Shown here: piece by piece, positions 27,625 to 36,881 of the stretch
Numbering within the stretch: the first letter of the stretch is position 1
Layout of the letters: each line of letters starts with the position of its first letter
Source of the DNA: Archaeoglobales archaeon
GTDB lineage: Archaea; Halobacteriota; Archaeoglobi; Archaeoglobales; Archaeoglobaceae
Direction of reading: 5' to 3'
Assembly (NCBI GenBank): GCA_030055595.1
Contig: JASFYH010000006.1
Span: 1 to 64,000, forward strand
Length of the DNA stretch: 64,000 nt
Made by a program: the position numbers and the translations under genes
Notes under the pieces: model-generated
Database searches by the model: none
The model's input: the letters and a program-made list of their open reading frames with translations, nothing else
What the model was told of the DNA's origin: nothing

Positions 27625-30600
27625 TTACTTTCTCATTCCCACATAGAACACGATAACTGCTAAGACGACGATCAGTATTGCAATAAACGGAGTTGCAGAG
27701 ACTTCAAAGCTTTGCAACTGCTTTTCAGCTACTTCCATCTTGTATCCCGCAATTTCCTCATTCTGCTCCTTTTGCTCAGCCTTTGGAATTGATTGCTCAA
27801 ACCCAACGCCAGCGGTTTGGTTTCCGCTCTGTGAGGTTTGAGAAGGTGTCAAAGCCGTTGATTTGGAAACCCCTCTCCCCGAGCTTCTATAACTCGATTT
27901 TTGCTCGACGACTTCCTTCTTTTCTTCTTTTGTCTCCTTTTGCTCGATCAGCGAACTAAGTATTCCCGTTTTAAAATCGAGCAGTTCTATGTTCCCGCAA
28001 GTGTGATGGCAACAAGTGAAGCCGTATTCCTTCTGCAGTCTGTCCAATTCCTTTGCGAGCTGAACTTTAACTTCTTCGGGGGCATTCCAGTAATCTTTCC
28101 TTATCGCTTCAAGCATTCTCGCAACTATGGACTGCAAGGCATAAGGATTGTTCTTTTCAAAGAATTCTTTCAGCCCGAGATCATACTTGTCTTTCACATA
28201 GATTTCGTAGAAGTTCTGCCATGTTTTGTCTGAGATCAGGCTCGGCATCATCACATCCCAGCCCCAGAGGTTCTCCACAATTTCAGCCATAAGCCTTGCT
28301 CCGGCGTAGTCGTTCTCCATAACTCCTTCGATCCACTTCGGATTGAAGTATCTCGTCAAAATCTCGCTTGCAATGAACTCTTTAAGCGTTATAGCCTTCG
28401 GATCGTTAACGTTGCGAACGTCGAAGATGTAGGTTTCGGGATCGCTACCAGTTAAATGCCTTACAGCCAAAGCAATGCCACCGAGGTATTGGAAAACGTC
28501 GTCATTGTCCAAGGCTGCAAATATATTCGTTGATCTTGAATGCACAGCGAGATCTACATTCTTTAGAGCTCCAGCGAATACGTCTTTTGCAGAAATTCCC
28601 CAGAAATCCTGCCCATAACCAAATCCAACTCTGCTCAAAAATAGCTCAGCAAGCTTTCCGTCGCTTTGCCATGTATTGCTTGCCTTTACAGCTTCAGACA
28701 AACCAGTTCCGTAATTTCCAGGACTTTCAGAGAAAATCCTAAGCTTTGCAAACTTCTCAGCCTCTTCTTCGCTGTAACCTTTACTCTTTAAGTTTTCCTT
28801 TATCTCTAAGTAGTGCTTTCTAACATAGTTCAAGCTCGGATCTTCATTCGCGTTGATGCAAAGCTTCACCGCTTTGTCGAGCAATAGCATAAGCGAGGAA
28901 AAGGTGTCCCTATGAAGTCCGGAGCTCACAACGACCACATCTATTCTTGGTCTTTGGATTTCTTTTCCATCAGACAGCCTTAGCTTTAAATCGCTCAGTG
29001 GAATCAGGCTAACGTCTTTCACTCTCCCAGCTGAATCCCACTCAATTTTAACGCCCATCGTGTAAAGTACCGCTGCCTGCATGACGCCATAGTTGCGCAT
29101 CGTTTCAGTAGCCCAGAGAACATAAGCGATACTTTCTGGAAACTCTCCTTTCTCCTCATAGTATTTTCTAAGCAAATCGTCAACGAGCTTTACTGCGACG
29201 TTCCAAGCTTCTTTTGTAGGAATTGTTCTCGGATCAAAGCTGTAGAAGTTGTTTCCAGTTGGCAATGCTTCTGGCTTTCTTATTGGATCTCCCCCAATCC
29301 TTGGTAGGATGTATTGCCCATCCAAAGCCTGCAAGATCCTTGGAACCTCGATCGTGCAATTCATTAGATCGTAGTAGTATTTCAAAGCTTTTTCGAGTTC
29401 TTGACTTATCGATTCATTTACGCCGCCAAGTAATTTCTGCTGAGCCTCTTCTAAGCTACTTCCATTGAAGAGAACTTCCCTGAGCAAATCGTTTAAGATC
29501 TGCTCGTCCTCAGGCTCATTAATTGGCTTGACTTTGCTAACCTTTTCCTTGAAATCCTTTCCAAGCATCGCCTTCACGAATTCAAGCGTGATTTCATCGT
29601 TCCTGACAAATCCAAGAATGTGCAGACCATAGGGCATTACAGTGTTTGAAAGCTCGTGCAAGTGCTCGTGAAGCTTCGTTTGCAGGAAGTTCTCGAATTC
29701 TTCCTTGCTTAACTCTGAAATGTTTCCAAGGAATTCAAGCTCCAATTCTTTGTAAAGCTCTTCGATCGTTTTTCTAAGCTCAGCCTTTACAGCTTCGTCT
29801 TGAGCCTCAAAATACTGGTGGATCTTCTCGTGCAAAAGCGATAGGTTGCCATAGAGATCGCTTTCGATCAATGGAGGGGTTAGATGATCCACTATCACCG
29901 CCTGACCCCTTCTCTTTGCCTGTGTCCCTTCGCCAACGTTGTCCATTATGTATGGATAAACTACTGGCAGATCTTGAATGAGCAAAGCAGGCCAGCAGTC
30001 TTTTGCTGATAAACCGCTCTCCTTTCCAGGTAGCCATTCCTGAGTTCCATGTGTGCCAAAGTGAACAATTGCGTCTGCTTTAAATTCCTTGCTCAGCCAC
30101 AAGTAGAATGCGATGTATTGATGGTGAGGGGGCAACGATTTATCGTGGTATAGGATCGTTGAATTCTCGAGCCAGCCTCGAGAAGGCTGGGGAGCTAAGA
30201 TCACGTTACCCAAATTGATTAGTGGAATAACGATGAACTTACCGCTTTCATTTTCAAAAACCATCACTTCTCCAGGTGGTTCTCCCCAATGCTTGATGAC
30301 TTCCCGCCTTTTGTTATCTGGAAGCTCGTTGAACCACTGCAAATACTTCTCAGCCGGAATTAGAACCGCGGTTTTCGTCAAATTCTCAAGCTCATCTTTC
30401 TTCCAGCTTCCTATGTTAATTCCCTGAGTTATCAATAGCTTCGTAAGCAGTTTCTTGTCAAAGCTCGTCTCGAGAGTGTAGCCTTTTTCTTTCATGGCTT
30501 TAAGCAAAATTTCGAGGCTTGCTGGAACATCTAAATAGCTCGCACCAATGTTGTCTTTGCCACCGTTATGGTTGTAGTAAATTATTGCAACTTTTTTCTC

Positions 30601-32526
30601 GCCATTTTGCTTTCTGTGAAGCTCCGCCCATTTTAAAGCCCTTTTCGCAATCCATTCAATCTGTTCGTCGATCGGATCATAGTCCTTCGTCGTCTTGTTC
30701 TTCGCACCAGCGATTATGAATTCTGTAAGCCCATCAAGCTCTGGCAATGCGATTTGCCAAGCTATGGATTGCGGGTTTAAGCCGTGAAGGCTTTCCCATT
30801 CGCTTATGTTGTAGTAATACTCCATTATAGCCTTGATTGGCGTAACGTTCAGTTCTTGGAGGTATTTTAATCCCACATCCTCGCTGCCTGAATGGCTCCA
30901 AAGCCTAAAGGATGTGAGCGTTATTAGAACATCAACCCTCGCCTTACCCTCTTTTATTAGCCACTTCGTTGAATTTTGATCGCGATAGGTGAATGAGGAG
31001 AAGACGACATTAGCTCCAAGCTCTTCAAGTTTAAAGATCAGCTCATCAATCACAGGGTAAGTTGAGGGATCATTCACGTAGTAGTAGTGAATTCCGACGA
31101 CTGGAGCATTTTCCTTGAATCCATTGTGTTTATACCAGTTCATGTATTCTTCAAAGCTTAAAAATATCCCCATTCCTCCATAGCCGTTGCCAATAGCCCT
31201 TGGGTGATAAATTCCGTATGGCGGAATTTCGATCGGATTTGGAACTTCAGTTAGACCAAATTCTTCAACAGCTATATTGCATAGCTTAACTCCAATGAAG
31301 ATCATGAGCCTTTTGAAGTTTTCCGAGCCTCCGTAATTCCAGTAAAGCGTTATGTTGCTATACTCCGTTTCGCTGAGATTAACGTTTGTAATGCTGTGCA
31401 GATCTGTAAAGCCGAGGCCAAGGATCTTCGCTTTTTGCTTTAAAGGTAAAAGGTAATCCTTCAAGAGATCCTGAGCGGGATAGCCGAGCATGTAAAGGAA
31501 GAAGACGCTGAAATCGTTCAGATCCAACTTCTCTATTTCTTCTTTCAGATCCTCAACGTTGGAGTAGCCAAGCACTTTTACTTCGAGGTTCTTTTCAACA
31601 TAGGGCTCTTTACTCGCATTCAGGATCAATGGAACCTGCTTCGAGTCTTTGTCGAGGATGAAAAGGATCTTTGCCCTATTTTCGGGAGCCTTTGGAGGAT
31701 CATAGCTAATTTGCAAATCGAAGAATTTAGCTCTCAAATAATTCACAAGATTGAGCAAGTTCTCTTTTCCACCGTAAACCCAGTATCTTGCGATCTTTTC
31801 ATCGCTATAGCCAGTTGATGAGTTGAATGAAACGATCACCGCATTCGTAGCGTTTGCGATCTCACTTGAAAGACTTTCATTGAGATTTGCTAAAAATATA
31901 AGGCTTTTGTTTGCAAAATCGACCTCATCTCCTATTCGGAAGACTTCTATAAGCGCCGTTTCATTTTCGATCTCCTTTAAAGTTTCGTAGTTCTCGTTGT
32001 TTCCAAGGCAGAAGGTGATCAGATCCCTGAACAAAGCGATCTCTATTTCATACCTGTCCAATTCGATCGACTTCGCGACATAGCCTTCTTTGCTAATTAA
32101 AACCTCAAAGCCGAGAGCTGTGGTGTTAAGAGTCGTCTTTCCTTCTTCATTTGTGAGCTTTTCAACTCCTTTAGCCTTTATCAACGCATTCTCAATTGGA
32201 TCTCTCAAATGGTTAAAAACTTCGATCAAAACGAGTTTGCAATTTAGTTCTATTGTAATTCTTGAGCTTTCATTCAGCTCTATGAAAGTTTCGTTGTGAC
32301 ATAGCTCATAACTTGCATTGACCGTGTAACCTCCTTCAGAAAGCTCAAAAATTGCAGAACCGCTGGAAGTGAGCTTCTGAGCGATCGATCCGGTCTCGTT
32401 GTAAATGGCAACGGTGACATTCTCAAGTGCGTTGCCGTTAATTAGCACTTCAACTCTCAACTCGTAACCAGAAGCTACAAAGCTCATTGAGACCATGAGC
32501 AACAAGAAAAGCTCTTTTTTAAGCAC
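27625..32526 (-). CDS. CobN/BchH-family chelatase-like protein with signal peptide and C-terminal membrane anchor
   Basis: The 1633-residue protein starts at GTG (GGAGGTGG upstream) with a signal peptide (MLKKELFLLLMVSMSFVASG). Two beta-sandwich carboxypeptidase-regulatory-like repeats follow (about 22-90 and 94-165). The CobN/BchH body runs from about 290 to 1530; it includes the hallmark HFGTHGTQEWLPGK (His822, His826), PYIMDNVGEGTQAKRRG and a late CCHHTC (1505-1510). A Lys/Glu/Ser/Thr/Gln-rich linker and a membrane helix (1614-1631) ending RK close it. CobN is the large subunit of cobaltochelatase, normally cytoplasmic and ATP-driven with CobS/CobT-like partners; none is nearby. The topology puts this homologue outside the cell. 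Its substrate (corrinoid, porphyrin or metal) is unknown. Confidence 0.88.
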   Translation of the reverse strand: MLKKELFLLLMVSMSFVASGYELRVEVLINGNALENVTVAIYNETGSIAQKLTSSGSAIFELSEGGYTVNASYELCHNETFIELNESSRITIELNCKLVLIEVFNHLRDPIENALIKAKGVEKLTNEEGKTTLNTTALGFEVLISKEGYVAKSIELDRYEIEIALFRDLITFCLGNNENYETLKEIENETALIEVFRIGDEVDFANKSLIFLANLNESLSSEIANATNAVIVSFNSSTGYSDEKIARYWVYGGKENLLNLVNYLRAKFFDLQISYDPPKAPENRAKILFILDKDSKQVPLILNASKEPYVEKNLEVKVLGYSNVEDLKEEIEKLDLNDFSVFFLYMLGYPAQDLLKDYLLPLKQKAKILGLGFTDLHSITNVNLSETEYSNITLYWNYGGSENFKRLMIFIGVKLCNIAVEEFGLTEVPNPIEIPPYGIYHPRAIGNGYGGMGIFLSFEEYMNWYKHNGFKENAPVVGIHYYYVNDPSTYPVIDELIFKLEELGANVVFSSFTYRDQNSTKWLIKEGKARVDVLITLTSFRLWSHSGSEDVGLKYLQELNVTPIKAIMEYYYNISEWESLHGLNPQSIAWQIALPELDGLTEFIIAGAKNKTTKDYDPIDEQIEWIAKRALKWAELHRKQNGEKKVAIIYYNHNGGKDNIGASYLDVPASLEILLKAMKEKGYTLETSFDKKLLTKLLITQGINIGSWKKDELENLTKTAVLIPAEKYLQWFNELPDNKRREVIKHWGEPPGEVMVFENESGKFIVIPLINLGNVILAPQPSRGWLENSTILYHDKSLPPHHQYIAFYLWLSKEFKADAIVHFGTHGTQEWLPGKESGLSAKDCWPALLIQDLPVVYPYIMDNVGEGTQAKRRGQAVIVDHLTPPLIESDLYGNLSLLHEKIHQYFEAQDEAVKAELRKTIEELYKELELEFLGNISELSKEEFENFLQTKLHEHLHELSNTVMPYGLHILGFVRNDEITLEFVKAMLGKDFKEKVSKVKPINEPEDEQILNDLLREVLFNGSSLEEAQQKLLGGVNESISQELEKALKYYYDLMNCTIEVPRILQALDGQYILPRIGGDPIRKPEALPTGNNFYSFDPRTIPTKEAWNVAVKLVDDLLRKYYEEKGEFPESIAYVLWATETMRNYGVMQAAVLYTMGVKIEWDSAGRVKDVSLIPLSDLKLRLSDGKEIQRPRIDVVVVSSGLHRDTFSSLMLLLDKAVKLCINANEDPSLNYVRKHYLEIKENLKSKGYSEEEAEKFAKLRIFSESPGNYGTGLSEAVKASNTWQSDGKLAELFLSRVGFGYGQDFWGISAKDVFAGALKNVDLAVHSRSTNIFAALDNDDVFQYLGGIALAVRHLTGSDPETYIFDVRNVNDPKAITLKEFIASEILTRYFNPKWIEGVMENDYAGARLMAEIVENLWGWDVMMPSLISDKTWQNFYEIYVKDKYDLGLKEFFEKNNPYALQSIVARMLEAIRKDYWNAPEEVKVQLAKELDRLQKEYGFTCCHHTCGNIELLDFKTGILSSLIEQKETKEEKKEVVEQKSSYRSSGRGVSKSTALTPSQTSQSGNQTAGVGFEQSIPKAEQKEQNEEIAGYKMEVAEKQLQSFEVSATPFIAILIVVLAVIVFYVGMRK

Positions 32527-32529
32527 TTT

Positions 32530-32577
32530 TCCACCTCCAGTTTGTTTGATTTAGAGTAAAGCTAAATTGTATTTAAG
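32530..32577 (-). promoter_or_regulatory. Promoter and ribosome site of the CobN-like gene
   Basis: Read leftward, CTTAAATAC at 32569-32577 is the likely TATA box and GGAGGTGG at 32530-32537 the ribosome site, four to five bases before the GTG start. The remaining intergenic sequence up to 32710 is AT-rich; I see nothing else certain in it. Confidence 0.55.
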
Positions 32578-32710
32578 AATTTCCATTTTACTTTACTTCA
32601 AGAAAAAATTTTTTGACATTCATTCGAAGCATAATGGTGTTCAGCAGTCAAAAGAGAGGTTTTAAAGTTGAATACAATAAAGCAGAAAAGCTAAAAATAG
32701 AAATTAAAGT

Positions 32711-33232
32711 TTAAAGATCCGCTACGATCTCGTCGAGCAAAGCCAAGTAGTCTTCTTCCTTCCTCCAGAGGTTTCCAAAGCTCATCGCTGCATTCGGGTG
32801 ATAGTAGCGGTCTATGGCAATCGCCCTTACGTGCGGGGCAAAGTTCTTGATCGCCGCAAGCATTTGCGAGCCATGATAGTAGATCGTGCCGAGCATGAGC
32901 ACAACGTCGTAGTTTCCTTTGCCGTCAAAGCCTTTCCAGTTCGGATCGAGCAAGAACTGGGTAAGCTCATGCAAAACAGCGTATTTCGCATTGATTCCCG
33001 CTTGAGCGAGCTTGCTTATCGCATTGCCAGTTGCAACAATCGTCACACCTTTCTCAGCGAACTTCTTCACCCTTTCGATCATCGCGGGGGTTATGTCAGG
33101 ACCAACGATCAGCAACGGATGCTTTGCCTTCTTCACTGCCATCGAAACTGGCTTCCCCTTCTCAAGGAGCATTGCCATCTTTGGTCCGGGAATGTTTGCC
33201 GCATCAAATGGCTGTTCATACGTCTTGGGCAT
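32711..33232 (-). CDS. cdhB: CODH/acetyl-CoA synthase epsilon subunit
   Basis: About 173 residues with the DHS-like/Rossmann fold of Cdh[51 protein letters not shown]. It binds CdhA in the alpha2-epsilon2 CO dehydrogenase component. The ATG at 33232 gives (M)[15 protein letters not shown] and follows GGTGGTGA; an upstream ATG within cdhA is less likely. cdhC, cdhD and cdhE are not adjacent, so this is an isolated cdhAB pair. Confidence 0.93.
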   Translation of the reverse strand: MPKTYEQPFDAANIPGPKMAMLLEKGKPVSMAVKKAKHPLLIVGPDITPAMIERVKKFAEKGVTIVATGNAISKLAQAGINAKYAVLHELTQFLLDPNWKGFDGKGNYDVVLMLGTIYYHGSQMLAAIKNFAPHVRAIAIDRYYHPNAAMSFGNLWRKEEDYLALLDEIVADL

Positions 33233-33242
33233 TTTCACCACC

Positions 33243-35645
33243 TCACTTCTTTGCAAGGCTTGAGAATCCCTGCTTGAAGAGTCTCTCTACAACAGTGGGG
33301 TTGAATCCCGCATGGTATGGCCTTATTGGCCCTTCGAGGATCTTCTTTCTGCTCCAGTCGATCTTCCAGCCATGCTTCTCCTCAAGCTCCTTCAGAAGTT
33401 CTTCTCTCTTCGCCAACGGCAGATCGCTTTCTGTTCTGACGTATAGATGCCAGTCGTCTGGCATTCTGCCCAAATACTTCAGGCTCAGATCGATGTAGTG
33501 CGTCAGCTTAATAGCTCTGCCCTTATCCGTATCGTTTGGTCTGAAGCATAGCTTCGCAATCAGCGGTATTGCCTCTTCAACTGTCTCTGCTGCGACGAGC
33601 AAGTCCTGTGGAGCGGGCTCAACACGGACTTTTTGACCACTCCTAACATCGTAGACCATCCAGTCCTCGTCGTTATACGGGCGACCAAGGAATGCTCTGC
33701 GGTATTTGCTTCCATGAGGCCCAACGACTACCGGCACTCCAAGGCGATTAACGCCAGTAGCAATGCTTGCAGCCTTCTGGCTGTAAGCACCCCAAGCAAC
33801 TCCGCAAGCACCTACGCGGTTGAGGATGTAGTCCGCGATTTCTTCAAAATTCGCCCTTATGTTTCTCATTGCGAAGATCCTTGCAACCTTTATCGCAGCT
33901 CCATGGATATGGGCGTTGCTCACACAACTGCCAAGGTTTGCAACGCAACCGCCATTGAAATCGTCGGGATACTTCTCGTAGACAGTCTTTCCTTCCTCAT
34001 CCTTGTAAAGTCCAGCGTCCATCGCCATGCATCCAGTAGTTACGACAATGAAATTGCGTGAGGCAAATTCGTTCATTATTGTGTAGGCATCCCTTGTTCC
34101 ATTCGGATAATTGCTACAACCAACGATTGCAATAACTCCAGGGATAGTTCCGAGAACAATTGGAGCTCCAACGTTGCGAATCTCTGAATCCCTGACTGGA
34201 CCTCTGCCCCTTCTTACCTTGCCCTTCTCGTTCAGCATTCTGTTCCATGCTGCGTAGTTATACATGTCTATGATCGGGATCTTCTTTGGGCAAACCTGTT
34301 CACATCTTCCACAGGCAATGCAGACGTCCCATTTCTCTTCGAGCTCTTTTCTGTTGCCCTTCTCTGCAGCTTCCATCGCTTCGCCTATGCGAATCTTCTC
34401 TGGGCATGCAATCGTGCAGGTTCCACATTGCGTGCAGGATTTTGCATAATTCATGAACTGCTCTTCGGTAAGCACTGGCTTTATGTCTTCTCTCTTTTTC
34501 CTTCTCGCTCTTGCAACCTCAACCGCAATCTCGCCAACTTTAAGCGGATCAAGCACAACTGCACCAGGATTTCCATCGAGCAGGTATTTGATCACTTCCT
34601 TTGGATCTCTCTTTGTCATGTCGGGCAATCCATGCATCGCCTTTGCATTTGTGCATAGCACTGGAATTCCCATTTTTCCAGCATGGTATAGTATATCCGC
34701 TCTGATGCACTGCTCATCTATAACGATAACGTCCGCAATTCCTGCTCTAACGACTTTCAGCTGTCTGCCCAAGGAGCCTGCGATCTTAGCCTTTGGCCAG
34801 TATCTGCTCGTGTCGTGAGCGGTGCAGCAGATTCCAGCGAGCTCAACTTCATCGCCAAGCTTGTTCTGCTCTATGTAGTCTGCGATGTTGAACGCTGGAG
34901 GAGCGTGATGACCGATAACGATCACTATGGCTTTGTTTCTGTCGAGAGTTCCCATACCTACCTCGATCAATGGTTGATTGCTTTCCCCTTTTGGCAGATT
35001 AAATGCGCAGATCTGTGCAATGTCCGCAATTTCTTTGCCGAGAGCATCCATCATTCCGAGATGGAAAGCTTTTGACTCAAAATCGAGATAACTACCTTCC
35101 TGTCCCGTGTGCACCGCATCCATTACCTGAGTTATTTGCTCCTCAACATAATTCAAAGCTCTCTCCAGATCTGCGAGCGTCTTCGGCTTTATTCCAGTGA
35201 TCAGCTGAGTTAGCGGAGCAACTTCGCTGATCTCTGGACCAAGATCCACAGGGATCTCTTCAAGCTTCTTTCTAGTTGTGTGCTCTATATCGTGAAGCAT
35301 GTGCCTTGCATGCCCAGTATGGCATGCGGTTCCTATTGCCACCGCTATATCAACAATTCTGCCAGTCTGAGCTTCAAGGCTTATTCCACAGGCTCCGCGC
35401 TTGTTCTCAGTCAGATCGCATTTGCCCATTGTGCAAAGGCAACACATGTCGCAATAAGGAGCGTAGAACGGTTTGTAGCGCTTTAGTAAGGTGAAATCCC
35501 AGTCCCTGAGAGTTTCGATCTGTGGAAACGGCGTTGGACCCATTGGTGCCCATTCTTCCTCTTCCTCGGTTATTTCTCCAATCTTTATAGTAACGTTCCT
35601 TAGCTCATCTACAAACATTGCCCCCTTTCTAAATTCGAGAACCAT
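33243..35645 (-). CDS. cdhA: CODH/acetyl-CoA synthase alpha subunit (carbon monoxide dehydrogenase)
   Basis: The 800-residue Ni-Fe-S enzyme oxidises CO or reduces CO2 within the acetyl-CoA decarbonylase/synthase complex. Cluster-binding motifs are [14 protein letters not shown] near residue 68, [12 protein letters not shown] and [12 protein letters not shown] near 400-450, and the C-cluster region with [24 protein letters not shown] and CGVAWGAY. Length matches archaeal CdhA. It precedes cdhB with a 10-base gap. A GCTTATATG box about 30-40 bases upstream is the likely promoter. Confidence 0.95.
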   Translation of the reverse strand: MVLEFRKGAMFVDELRNVTIKIGEITEEEEEWAPMGPTPFPQIETLRDWDFTLLKRYKPFYAPYCDMCCLCTMGKCDLTENKRGACGISLEAQTGRIVDIAVAIGTACHTGHARHMLHDIEHTTRKKLEEIPVDLGPEISEVAPLTQLITGIKPKTLADLERALNYVEEQITQVMDAVHTGQEGSYLDFESKAFHLGMMDALGKEIADIAQICAFNLPKGESNQPLIEVGMGTLDRNKAIVIVIGHHAPPAFNIADYIEQNKLGDEVELAGICCTAHDTSRYWPKAKIAGSLGRQLKVVRAGIADVIVIDEQCIRADILYHAGKMGIPVLCTNAKAMHGLPDMTKRDPKEVIKYLLDGNPGAVVLDPLKVGEIAVEVARARRKKREDIKPVLTEEQFMNYAKSCTQCGTCTIACPEKIRIGEAMEAAEKGNRKELEEKWDVCIACGRCEQVCPKKIPIIDMYNYAAWNRMLNEKGKVRRGRGPVRDSEIRNVGAPIVLGTIPGVIAIVGCSNYPNGTRDAYTIMNEFASRNFIVVTTGCMAMDAGLYKDEEGKTVYEKYPDDFNGGCVANLGSCVSNAHIHGAAIKVARIFAMRNIRANFEEIADYILNRVGACGVAWGAYSQKAASIATGVNRLGVPVVVGPHGSKYRRAFLGRPYNDEDWMVYDVRSGQKVRVEPAPQDLLVAAETVEEAIPLIAKLCFRPNDTDKGRAIKLTHYIDLSLKYLGRMPDDWHLYVRTESDLPLAKREELLKELEEKHGWKIDWSRKKILEGPIRPYHAGFNPTVVERLFKQGFSSLAKK

Positions 35646-35777
35646 CTTACCACCACTTCAAGTTTTCTCAGATCACATATAAGCTTTTTTAAAGTTAATA
35701 TCAGCATTTTTTATAACAAAATAGAATATGATTTAGCTGAACAAATTTAGCAAATAGTGCTATTTATTCAATAATTC

Positions 35778-36782
35778 TTATTGCTGTTGTATACATGGAA
35801 TTCGTAATTCGAATACTACGCCCTTCGGAGCGTTATCGTAAACTCTGATGCTCCCTTCGAAAATATTTACAATTCTCTTGGTTATTAGAAGCCCTAATCC
35901 ACTCCCTTTTCTCGTTGAGACCCTCTCTTTAAAAATTTTCTCTTTCAATTCATCGCTTATACCCACACCATTGTCGGAGATCTTTATAACACATTCCTCA
36001 CGGTCCCTGAAAACCTCAACTTCTATATCCACGTGTGATGGGTTGTGGATTATTGCGTTGCCTATGATATTCTCAATAGCGGATTTTAATGATTCATCTA
36101 CCCTCGCGAGAACTTTTTCTGAGTGAAAGTTAATGTTGGCATCTCTTTTATATTTCTCAACTACAGAATAAGCCAGATCTGCAACGTTCAGAGTTTTTAG
36201 TTCACCCATCTCATCTTCAAGCTTTTTAACGTCTGAGATCTTTTCCTCCATACTTGATACTCTCTCCAAAGCTCTCTCGAGTAGTTCTTCGTCTCTTAAT
36301 TCAAGTGCAGCGCTTATTATGGTCAAGTCGTTGAGGAGATCGTGTCTTAGAAGACTGGAAAGATGTTTGAGTAGTTCATTCTTTTTCTTAAGTTCCTCGC
36401 CCAGCTTGATCATGGGAGTCGTATCCATTGCATTAACCGCAACCGCCGGTTTACCTCTGTAAATAACACCGAAAGCTCTCGCGGTGATCCACCGAAGATC
36501 TCCATCTTTCCTAATGAGCCTGAAGCTGTAGGTTTCATCGTCTTCAATTCCATTCACCCTCACAATGTATTTCTGATATACAATTTCCCTGTCTTCCTGA
36601 TGAACAAGTTCGAATGGATTGAGATTCAAGAGTTCCTCAAAGTTGTATCCGGTTATATTTTCAACTGACTCGTTGAAGTATACAAATTTTTCATCCTGAA
36701 TTATAAAATTTCCGACAAGAGACTTCCTTAGGAGAATTTCATTCAGCTCCTCCTGATTCCCAAATTGATTATATAAGTTCAT
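35778..36782 (-). CDS. PAS-domain sensor histidine kinase
   Basis: About 334 residues with one PAS/PAC sensor (FIIQDEKFVYFNESVENITGYNFEELL to about residue 125), the phosphoacceptor region LSSLLRHDLLNDLTII with its His, then the HATPase domain: N box NIIGNAIIHN, G1 DNGVGI, G2 GSGLGL. It is soluble, with no membrane helix, so senses an internal signal. No response regulator is adjacent. ATG 36782 is preferred over TTG 36797 because a TTTATATATATC box (about 36803-36815) then lies at the leaderless distance. Confidence 0.9.
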   Translation of the reverse strand: MNLYNQFGNQEELNEILLRKSLVGNFIIQDEKFVYFNESVENITGYNFEELLNLNPFELVHQEDREIVYQKYIVRVNGIEDDETYSFRLIRKDGDLRWITARAFGVIYRGKPAVAVNAMDTTPMIKLGEELKKKNELLKHLSSLLRHDLLNDLTIISAALELRDEELLERALERVSSMEEKISDVKKLEDEMGELKTLNVADLAYSVVEKYKRDANINFHSEKVLARVDESLKSAIENIIGNAIIHNPSHVDIEVEVFRDREECVIKISDNGVGISDELKEKIFKERVSTRKGSGLGLLITKRIVNIFEGSIRVYDNAPKGVVFELRIPCIQQQ

Positions 36783-36881
36783 AACACTTATTGTCAATTA
36801 AGATATATATAAAGATATCGGGTTTTTCTAAAGACTATAATTTCCCAAAAGTATGATCAAAAAATAGAACTCGGGAAAGAT

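Noticed and set aside
27625-27750. PGF-CTERM archaeosortase signal at the end of the CobN-like protein
   Set aside because: The hydrophobic helix and basic end fit, but the Pro-Gly-Phe triplet is missing (only Thr-Pro-Phe), so I call it a membrane anchor only.
27625-32526. Reading the large CobN-like gene as the normal cobaltochelatase of B12 synthesis
   Set aside because: The signal peptide, beta-sandwich repeats and terminal membrane helix are not part of cytoplasmic CobN, and no CobS/CobT or ChlI/ChlD gene is nearby.
32798-33277. 159-codon rightward open frame
   Set aside because: Antisense shadow of cdhB; low-complexity Leu/His/Arg composition.
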